A stretch of 9,793 nucleotides of DNA from a bacterium. GTDB taxonomy: Bacteria > Hydrothermota > UBA3073 > JACQXS01 > JAUWAR01. This document shows positions 4,750-9,793 of this stretch, piece after piece. Location: contig JAUWAR010000043.1 in the NCBI GenBank assembly GCA_030601965.1, positions 1 through 9,793 on the forward strand, read 5' to 3'. The stretch's first letter is position 1, and every line of letters starts with the position of its first letter. A program made the translations under genes and the position numbers. The notes beneath the pieces are model-generated. The model ran no database searches. It worked only from the letters and a program-made list of their open reading frames with translations, and was not told where the DNA came from.

Positions 4750-6022
4750 AAATTTTTAGTCCCTTTTCCCCTATATCCTTCCTATAATACATACCATCAA
4801 AATCTATTTTTTTTATCTCTTTATATACAGTGTCTATGGAATCTTTTAAGGTATCTCCAACAGATGTTATCCCAAGTACTCTGCCACCATTTGTATAAAA
4901 TCTGGTGACTGGTGACTGGTGACTGGTGACTAAACGTGTTCCACTATGAAATATTATAGCATTTTCTATTTTATCAAGTCTAGATATCTCTTTGTTCTTT
5001 TCGTATTTGCCAGGATAACCTCCTGAGGCAAGAACTACACAGGTTGCAAATTTGTCTTTCCATTTTAATGAGATACTCTTGAGATTGCCCTCAATAGTGG
5101 CAAGAATGGGTTCCATAAGGTCGGATTCAAGTAATGTGAGTATTGGTTGTGTCTCAGGGTCTCCAAATCTGCAGTTGAATTCAAGCACTTTAGGACCTTC
5201 TTCTGTAAGGATAAGTCCTGCATATAATACACCTTTATATTCTGCTCCTTGTTTTTTAAGCCCATACACAGTCGGTTCAAATATTTTTTCTATTATTTTA
5301 CCAATATCGTTTTCATTTAAAAAAGGAACAGGACTATATGCACCCATCCCTCCGGTATTCGGACCCTCATCTCCATCGTATAATTTCTTATGGTCCTGAG
5401 AAGGGAGTAAAGGAACGAAGTCCTTTCCATCGGTAAATGCCAGGACAGAAACCTCTTCTCCCTCAAGATATTCCTCAATGACTATCGTATTACCTGAAGC
5501 CCCAAATATCTTTTTTTCCATAATTTTCTCAATAGTCTCTATTGCCTCATTTTTATTCTCTGCTATAATCACGCCTTTACCCGCCGCAAGCCCAGATGCC
5601 TTAATCACCACAGGAAATTTTACTGAATCAAGATAGGAAAGGGCAATATCTTTATCTTTAAAAATCTTGAATTCTGCTGTTGGAACCGACATCGTATTCA
5701 TAAGTTCTTTTGCAAATGCCTTATCAGACTCAATAGTTGCAGCCTCTTTTGTTGGACCAAATGCCTTGTTTTTGGGGAGCTCATTTACAAGTCCCAGTGC
5801 AAGTGGTATTTCAGGACCCACGATAGTAAAATCGATTCTATTGTTCTGCACAAATTTAACAATCTCTCCGATATTTTCTGGTTTAATATCTATACATTCA
5901 GCGATTTCAGATATACCACCATTACCAGGAGCACAAAAGATTTCATCTATTAAGGGGCTTTGATTAAGTTTCCACACAAGGGCATGTTCTCGCCCCCCCC
6001 CACCAATGACTAAAATCTTCAT
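4748..6022 (-). CDS. purD: Phosphoribosylamine-glycine ligase (GAR synthetase)
   Basis: Joins phosphoribosylamine and glycine with ATP in step two of purine synthesis. The N-terminal domain opens MKILVIGGGGREHALVWKL, followed by FCAPGNGG and VGPEIPLALG (about 68-77). The ATP-grasp region holds KASGLAAGKGV (about 141-151), EEYLEGEEVSVLAF, SQDHKKLYDGDEGPNTGGMGAYSP and LEFNCRFGDPETQ, all classical PurD signatures. At 424 aa it is a normal full length. The ATG overlaps the upstream PHP stop as ATGA. Two oddities occur: a run of nine G in the coding strand inside GGGGREH (5993-6001), and a tandem AGTCACC heptamer that inserts VTSHQSPVT-type residues (about 364-374) into the loop before TNGGRVLG. 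Both leave the frame open, so the gene appears functional. Confidence 0.97.
   Translation of the reverse strand: MKILVIGGGGREHALVWKLNQSPLIDEIFCAPGNGGISEIAECIDIKPENIGEIVKFVQNNRIDFTIVGPEIPLALGLVNELPKNKAFGPTKEAATIESDKAFAKELMNTMSVPTAEFKIFKDKDIALSYLDSVKFPVVIKASGLAAGKGVIIAENKNEAIETIEKIMEKKIFGASGNTIVIEEYLEGEEVSVLAFTDGKDFVPLLPSQDHKKLYDGDEGPNTGGMGAYSPVPFLNENDIGKIIEKIFEPTVYGLKKQGAEYKGVLYAGLILTEEGPKVLEFNCRFGDPETQPILTLLESDLMEPILATIEGNLKSISLKWKDKFATCVVLASGGYPGKYEKNKEISRLDKIENAIIFHSGTRLVTSHQSPVTRFYTNGGRVLGITSVGDTLKDSIDTVYKEIKKIDFDGMYYRKDIGEKGLKI
4902..4931. repeat. Four-copy heptamer tandem repeat inside purD
   Basis: CTGGTGA is repeated exactly four times at 4902-4929 and then CT follows; on the coding strand the unit is AGTCACC. 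Three units equal seven codons, so the array reads open in this frame. It lies in the surface loop before the conserved TNGGRVLG. Exact repetition suggests recent expansion. Confidence 0.95.
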
Positions 6023-6834
6023 ACTCTCCTTTTTAAGAAATTCTCAACACTCGCATATGGGATTTTTACTTCTCCTATCTTCGGATGTCCTTCTAATTCT
6101 CCATGAGAATCAGAACCACCTGTGATTAAAAGACCGTTCTTTTGGGCTATCTCCTTAAATTCATCAATCTGTGAATCCCTATGAGTAGGATAAAAAGTCT
6201 CTATTCCCATAATACCATCTTTAATAAGGTCGTAAATCCACTCTTTTTGTACAAAATTACCTGGATGGGCAATAACAGGAATTCCGCCTGCAGATTTTAT
6301 AACTTCTATACATTCGGATGGCGTAACAGATGCCTTTGCAACATAACAAGGTTTTCTATCCCCAATATATCGGTTAAAAGCCTCCTGAGAATTATTAACA
6401 AAACCCTTTTCGGCTAAAAGTGTTGCTATATGTGGTCTGCAAATAGCACCTGAACCTACTCGCTCTTTTAATTCCTCCATAGTGATTCTCATCCCCAAAT
6501 CATTTAATTTTTCAAGCATCCTTTTTGCTCGTCCTACCCTTGAAACTTGCATATTCTCAAGAAAGTCAAGAAACTTATTATCTTTATAATTCACAAAATA
6601 ACCAAGCATATGCACAGACTTGCCTTGCTTTTTGCAGGATAATTCTACTCCAGGAATTACCGTAATTCCAAAATCCCTTCCAATTTCAAGTGCTATATCT
6701 ATTCCATCAACCGAATCGTGGTCTGTGATGGCAATTGTGGATAATCCCTGTTCTTTTGCCCTCTTTACTACCTCATCCGGACCAAGGGTGCCATCTGAGA
6801 AAGTCGTATGAATATGAAGGTCACAATACTGCAT
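6019..6834 (-). CDS. PHP-domain phosphoesterase, RNase AM / TrpH (YciV) type
   Basis: A 271-aa metal-dependent phosphoesterase. The trinuclear-site motifs are present in order: DLHIHTTFSDG (5-15), ITDHDSV (36-42), PGVELSC (61-67), RPHIA (133-137), IAHPG (188-192) and GGSDSHG (239-245). The insert containing RVGRAKRMLEKLNDLG matches the YciV/TrpH family, whose members remove nucleotides from the 5' end of RNA or split 3',5'-bisphosphonucleotides; the exact substrate here is inferred. I chose ATG 6834 because DLHIHT should lie within a few residues of the start. An upstream in-frame GTG at 6864 would add ten residues made only of octamer repeat. The stop overlaps the purD start as ATGA, so the two are coupled. 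Confidence 0.88.
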   Translation of the reverse strand: MQYCDLHIHTTFSDGTLGPDEVVKRAKEQGLSTIAITDHDSVDGIDIALEIGRDFGITVIPGVELSCKKQGKSVHMLGYFVNYKDNKFLDFLENMQVSRVGRAKRMLEKLNDLGMRITMEELKERVGSGAICRPHIATLLAEKGFVNNSQEAFNRYIGDRKPCYVAKASVTPSECIEVIKSAGGIPVIAHPGNFVQKEWIYDLIKDGIMGIETFYPTHRDSQIDEFKEIAQKNGLLITGGSDSHGELEGHPKIGEVKIPYASVENFLKRRV

Positions 6835-6840
6835 AAACAG

Positions 6841-6904
6841 ATAAATACCTAAATGCCTAAACACCTAAAATTTAGGTATTTAGGAATTTTGGACTTTTAG
6901 GTAT
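6841..6904. repeat. Octamer repeat array with internal inversion, between PHP gene and coaD
   Basis: Units on the + strand are CCTAAATG (6848), CCTAAACA (6856) and CCTAAAAT (6864), then in the opposite sense TTAGGTAT (6872), TTAGGAAT (6880), TTTGGACT (6888) and TTTAGGTA (6896). The period is eight throughout. The switch at about 6870 makes a long imperfect hairpin. The array covers the coaD stop (6880-6882) and its last residues, and extends to just before the PHP start. Confidence 0.8.
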
Positions 6905-7368
6905 TTTGCCTTTAGTGCTTTTGCCACAGGTTCTGGAACAAATTTACTTACATCTCCTTTTCTTGAAGCGATTTCCTTTACCAGGCTTGATGAGAGAAAA
7001 AAATACTCCTCACCGGGCATAACGAATATGAGCTCTAAACCCGGGTGGAGTTTTCTGTTTATCTGAGCCATCTGGAATTCATAATCAAAATCAGATACTG
7101 CTCGTAAACCTCTGATTACTACATTAATATTATTTTTCTTTGTATAATCTACAAGAAGTCCTTCAAAACTTTCTACTTTTACACCTTTAAACCTTGGAAC
7201 CGATTTTTTGACAAGTTCAGTCCTTTCTTCTAATGTAAACATAGGTGTTTTCTCTCTGTGCGATGCTACTAAAATTGTGAGTTCCTGAAAGAGTTCAAGT
7301 GCCCTTTTTAATACATCTAAATGCCCATTGGTAATAGGGTCAAATGTTCCCGGATAAACTGCTTTCAT
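6880..7368 (-). CDS. coaD: Pantetheine-phosphate adenylyltransferase (PPAT)
   Basis: Transfers AMP from ATP to 4'-phosphopantetheine, giving dephospho-CoA, the fourth step of CoA synthesis in the cytoplasm. Nucleotidyltransferase motifs are GTFDPITNGH (7-16) near the N-terminus, the RGLRAVSDFDYE substrate segment (86-97) and SSSLVKEI (126-133, the ISSS-x-VKE signature). The length of 162 aa is normal for the family. The last residues (about YLKVQNS) come from the adjoining octamer array, not from family sequence. No strong Shine-Dalgarno sequence precedes the ATG; a 78-bp palindrome lies 12 bases upstream. The eno-ftsB-coaD neighbourhood is housekeeping. Confidence 0.97.
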   Translation of the reverse strand: MKAVYPGTFDPITNGHLDVLKRALELFQELTILVASHREKTPMFTLEERTELVKKSVPRFKGVKVESFEGLLVDYTKKNNINVVIRGLRAVSDFDYEFQMAQINRKLHPGLELIFVMPGEEYFFLSSSLVKEIASRKGDVSKFVPEPVAKALKAKYLKVQNS

Positions 7369-7380
7369 TTTTCAGTATTC

Positions 7381-7458
7381 TGTCATTGCGAGCGTTAGCG
7401 AAGCAATCTCATAATCCCCACTTGAGATTGCTTCGTCGCTTTGCTCCTCGCAATGACA
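7381..7458. repeat. 78-bp palindromic repeat between ftsB and coaD
   Basis: Perfect 12-bp ends, TGTCATTGCGAG (7381-7392) and CTCGCAATGACA (7447-7458), enclose a second exact inverted pair, CGAAGCAATCTC (7399-7410) and GAGATTGCTTCG (7424-7435), around a 13-base centre. The middle of the arms is unequal, six bases against eleven. TCATTGCGAG...GAAGCAATC palindromes of this kind are common in many bacterial genomes as dispersed, probably non-autonomous elements. It fills most of the 102-bp gap. Confidence 0.9.
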
Positions 7459-7470
7459 CTCAGCATCCTT

Positions 7471-7740
7471 TTATTTCCTCATCCCCAATCTTTCTCTTGC
7501 TACTTTTTCTATAAATAATGTATCAGTCTTAAGAAGTTTAATCTGTCTTTGGAGAACTAACTCCTTTACTTTAAGCGTCTCAATTTGGAGGTCTAATCTT
7601 ATAGATTCCATTTTAAGAGAAATTATCCTTATAATCCCACACTTCCCAAAAATAAAGAAATAAGCAAAAAAGATGATAAAGAGAAAAAGGATGATTCTTT
7701 TTATCCTCCTGTATTTTTTCCACTGTTTCTCACTTTTCAC
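7471..7740 (-). CDS. FtsB/DivIC-type septum formation initiator protein
   Basis: A small bitopic divisome protein. Residues 1-15 are basic (KKYRRIKR, cytoplasmic), residues 16-33 form one transmembrane helix (ILFLFIIFFAYFFIF), and residues about 40-72 form a coiled coil with leucine spacing (LKMESIRLDLQIETLKVKELVLQRQIKLL). The end, FIEKVARERLGMRK, is the conserved FtsB/DivIC tail. FtsB and DivIC couple FtsL, FtsQ and septal wall synthesis. At 89 aa the length is normal. Its position just after enolase matches the conserved eno-ftsB order in many bacteria. The start is GTG 7740; no other in-frame start precedes the membrane helix. This GTG lies inside a heptamer array that also provides the only plausible ribosome site (AGTAGG). 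Confidence 0.88.
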   Translation of the reverse strand: MKSEKQWKKYRRIKRIILFLFIIFFAYFFIFGKCGIIRIISLKMESIRLDLQIETLKVKELVLQRQIKLLKTDTLFIEKVARERLGMRK

Positions 7741-7756
7741 TTCCTATTTCCTACTT
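7722..7756 (-). repeat. Degenerate heptamer array at the eno-ftsB junction
   Basis: On the minus strand the units are AAGTAGG (7756-7750), AAATAGG (7749-7743), AAGTGAA (7742-7736), AAGTGAG (7735-7729) and AAACAGT (7728-7722). The period is seven, with conserved AA at the unit start. The array runs from the enolase stop codon into the first codons of ftsB and contains its GTG start. Confidence 0.75.
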
Positions 7757-9035
7757 ATTTAATGCTATAGAATGCATCCTTGCCCCTAAAAATTGCGTTA
7801 TCTCCCAATTCCTCTTCTATCCTCAACAGTTGGTTATACTTACAAATTCTCTCTGACCTTGAAGCAGAACCTGTCTTTATAAGTCCTGTGTTTGTTGCAA
7901 CTGCAAGGTCTGCTATAAAACTTGACTCTGTTTCACCTGACCTATGCGAGATTATACAGGTATAACCTGCCTTTTTTGCCATCTCTATACAGTCTAAAGT
8001 CTCTGATACTGTGCCTATCTGGTTCAACTTAATAAGGATGGAATTGGCAACTCCTTGTTCTATACCCTTCTTAAATATCTTCACATTTGTAACAAAGATA
8101 TCATCCCCTACTATCTGAATTTTGTCTTTCAATCTTTTTGTAGATGCTTTCCACCCTTCCCAATCACCCTCAGCAAAGCCATCTTCTATGGATATTACAG
8201 GAAAATTCTTTACTATCTGTTCATAAAAACTTAAAAGTGCTTCCATTGAGACACTCTTTCCTTCAAACTCATATTTTCCACTCGCCTTAGGCGAGTAAAA
8301 TGAACTTGCCGCACAGTCAAGTGCAATATATATATCCTTCCCCGGTACATACCCAGCGGATTCAATTCCTTTAATTATAAACTCTATGGCGGATTTATTT
8401 GAAGAAAGATTTGGAGCAAAGCCTCCCTCATCACCCACGCCTGTGGAGTATCTTTCGTTTTTCAATAGTTTTTTTAAAGAATGAAAGGTTTCAGCCCCCA
8501 TTCTGAGAGATTCCTTGAATGATATTCCGACAGGCACAATCATAAACTCTTGAATATCAAGATTGTTATCTGCATGAACTCCACCATTTATTACATTCAT
8601 CATAGGCACAGGAAGGGTTCTTGCATTTGTTCCTCCTATATACTGATAAAGCGGGAGACCGACCTCATCTGCAGAGGCGATACAACAACCCATAGAAACT
8701 CCCAGTATAGCATTTGCCCCAAGTTTGGACTTATTCTCGGTCCCGTCAATCTCAATTAGTTCTTTATCTATTGCAATCTGGTCAGTAGATTCCATTCCAA
8801 CAATCTCTTCGGCAATAATATTATTCACATTGTCTATTGCCTTTTCCACGCCCTTACCGTTATATCTCTTTTTGTTATCTCTAAGTTCAATTGCTTCTCT
8901 TACTCCTGTTGATGCACCAGATGGGACCTGTGCCCTTCCAAGAATACCAGAATCAAGAATTACATCAACCTCAACAGTTGGATTCCCTCTTGAATCCAAT
9001 ATCTCTCTTGCATAAATATCAATTATCTCACCCAT
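7755..9035 (-). CDS. eno: Enolase
   Basis: Interconverts 2-phosphoglycerate and phosphoenolpyruvate. All key parts are present with the start at 9035: SGAST loop (39-43), MNVINGGVHADN (146-157), catalytic GDEGG (201-205), metal ligands Asp240, Glu284 and Asp311, KLNQ (336-339, catalytic Lys336) and SHRSGE (363-368). The length of 426 aa is normal. ATG 9035 is chosen over the upstream 9092 because MGEIIDIYAREILDSRG is the canonical N-terminus and AGGGG lies five bases before it; the extra upstream codons only read through repeat sequence. The loop after CAASSFY carries SPKAS, encoded by a 17-bp palindrome. Together with the PPi-type PFK and the aldolase it outlines central glycolysis. Confidence 0.98.
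   Translation of the reverse strand: MGEIIDIYAREILDSRGNPTVEVDVILDSGILGRAQVPSGASTGVREAIELRDNKKRYNGKGVEKAIDNVNNIIAEEIVGMESTDQIAIDKELIEIDGTENKSKLGANAILGVSMGCCIASADEVGLPLYQYIGGTNARTLPVPMMNVINGGVHADNNLDIQEFMIVPVGISFKESLRMGAETFHSLKKLLKNERYSTGVGDEGGFAPNLSSNKSAIEFIIKGIESAGYVPGKDIYIALDCAASSFYSPKASGKYEFEGKSVSMEALLSFYEQIVKNFPVISIEDGFAEGDWEGWKASTKRLKDKIQIVGDDIFVTNVKIFKKGIEQGVANSILIKLNQIGTVSETLDCIEMAKKAGYTCIISHRSGETESSFIADLAVATNTGLIKTGSASRSERICKYNQLLRIEEELGDNAIFRGKDAFYSIK
8280..8296. repeat. 17-bp palindrome inside eno
   Basis: ACTCGCCT and AGGCGAGT are exact complements around a single T. The bases encode most of YSPKASG in a surface loop of enolase, where other enolases carry a short KDGKY-type turn. 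GC-rich and perfectly symmetrical, it stands out from its AT-rich surroundings and may be a small in-frame repeat insertion. Confidence 0.7.
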
Positions 9036-9051
9036 AAAACCCCCTAAATTA

Positions 9052-9119
9052 AGTATGCAGTAAACAGTAAGCAGTATGGAGAAAACAACCAAAAACCACC
9101 TACTCCCTACTCCCTACTA
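9052..9119. repeat. Two heptamer arrays between rhomboid gene and eno
   Basis: The first array on the + strand is AGTATGC, AGTAAAC, AGTAAGC, AGTATGG and AGAAAAC (9052-9086). The second is CCTACTC, CCTACTC and CCTACTA (9099-9119), which is AGTAGG-type on the minus strand. Both have period seven. The second encodes the rhomboid C-terminal residues DSRE and its TAG. Together they fill the 71-bp gap upstream of the eno ribosome site, leaving no obvious promoter. Confidence 0.8.
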
Positions 9120-9793
9120 TCAGTTATTCTAAATCCCATCATTTTTCGTCTTTTAATTGCTCTCACGGAAAAAAGTCCTGTAAAGAATCCTGCTATATGT
9201 GCAAAAAATGCAATATTTGTTCCGTGAGCAAACATAGAATTAAATATCTGAAGAATTATCCAGAATCCAAGAAACATAAAAGCAGGCACCCAGACCATCC
9301 TTATAAAAATAAATATAGGAATAACGGTAAGAACTCTTGCACCTGGATATAGAATGAGAAAAGCACCCATTACACCAGCGATAGCTCCTGATGCTCCAAC
9401 TGTTGGTAGTTTTGAATTGGGAGTTAAAATAATCTGTGCAATAGATGCAGCAATGCCACACCCTATATAAAAAAGGATAAATCTTCGCCTGCCAAGCCAT
9501 TCCTCAATATTATCACCAAATATATATAAAAAGAGCATATTACCAATCAGATGTAGCCACCCACCGTGTAAAAATATAGATGTTCCTATTGTAAAATAGA
9601 CAGGGTAAGAAACAAATGGTTCAATGTCCTTGTAATGGGTTATCTCATACGGAATACAGCCAAATCTTTTAATAAAATCAGGCATAGCCCTTCCAAGTGA
9701 GACTTCATAGAAAAAGATAGCCGTATTTATGAGAATGAATAATATTGTGCAAATAGGGAATGTCCTTCTGGGTATATTATCTTTTAAAGGAAT
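9107..9793 (-). CDS. Rhomboid-family intramembrane serine protease (start just outside window)
   Basis: Cleaves transmembrane substrates within the membrane. The reading frame is open to the window edge; the visible protein is about 228 aa and begins IPLKDNIPRRTFPI, which fits a rhomboid N-terminus with only the initiating residue or so missing. An internal ATG at 9685 would remove the first membrane helix (CTILFILINTAIFFY) and is not the likely start. Motifs are HGGWLHLIGNMLFLYIFG (HxxxN oxyanion region), GASGAIAGVMGAF (catalytic Ser) and FFAHIAGFFTGLF (catalytic His). About six membrane helices can be seen. The last residues, DSRE, and the stop come from a heptamer repeat, so the natural end may have been lost or altered. 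Substrates are unknown. Confidence 0.93.
   Translation of the reverse strand: MPLKDNIPRRTFPICTILFILINTAIFFYEVSLGRAMPDFIKRFGCIPYEITHYKDIEPFVSYPVYFTIGTSIFLHGGWLHLIGNMLFLYIFGDNIEEWLGRRRFILFYIGCGIAASIAQIILTPNSKLPTVGASGAIAGVMGAFLILYPGARVLTVIPIFIFIRMVWVPAFMFLGFWIILQIFNSMFAHGTNIAFFAHIAGFFTGLFSVRAIKRRKMMGFRITDSRE

Noticed and set aside
5052..5399. A 115-codon open frame opposite purD.
   Set aside because: It is antisense to strongly conserved purD sequence, has no family features, and its composition mirrors purD codons.
6835..6864. GTG start at 6864 for the PHP protein.
   Set aside because: The added ten residues are octamer repeat, and DLHIHT normally lies within the first few residues.
7381..7458. 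CRISPR repeat or attachment site.
   Set aside because: There is one palindromic unit only, with no spaced direct repeats and no integrase nearby.
9036..9092. Enolase starting at 9092 with 19 extra residues.
   Set aside because: The extra part reads heptamer repeat, whereas MGEI at 9035 has a ribosome site and matches the enolase N-terminus.

Overview
The window is a piece of an AT-rich bacterial chromosome. Bacterial identity rests on FtsB/DivIC, bacterial-type CoaD (PPAT), a rhomboid protease, PurD/PurE and a class I (long variable arm) tRNA-Leu(GAG) whose CCA is not encoded. The pyrophosphate-type phosphofructokinase, the atypical long class II aldolase and the density of short palindromes and 7/8-bp tandem repeats suggest an anaerobic, uncultivated lineage (Omnitrophota-like by general feel). 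That placement is a guess, not something the sequence proves.

Layout. On the + strand: the 3' part of tRNA-Leu (1-67), a 52-bp cloverleaf-like palindromic element, a class II fructose-bisphosphate aldolase-like gene and a PPi-type phosphofructokinase, which together form a glycolysis/gluconeogenesis pair. They meet a long minus-strand gene series tail to tail at about 2939-2955. Read in its own direction (right to left), that series is: rhomboid protease (start codon just off the window), enolase, FtsB/DivIC, CoaD, PHP phosphoesterase (RNase AM/TrpH-like), PurD, a HicB-like antitoxin, an unrecognised 112-aa protein coupled to it, an AbiEii/DUF6036-type nucleotidyltransferase, a 64-aa protein overlapping it, and a divergent PurE. 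Several junctions overlap (ATGA twice, plus a 26-nt overlap), so much of this is probably co-transcribed.

Two things stand out. First, two overlapping gene pairs of toxin-antitoxin style sit between purD and purE, each with the architecture of an addiction or defence module, inside what is otherwise a purine/housekeeping operon. Second, repeats cluster at gene ends. At least five palindromic elements and five period-7 or period-8 arrays lie at gene junctions or inside genes. Several supply coding sequence: the aldolase, rhomboid and CoaD C-termini, the FtsB start, and in-frame inserts in PurD and enolase. The two cloverleaf elements (77-128 and 4123-4173) share a layout of closing stem plus two hairpins and look like members of one dispersed family.

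No CRISPR array, transposase, origin or clear intrinsic terminator was found.
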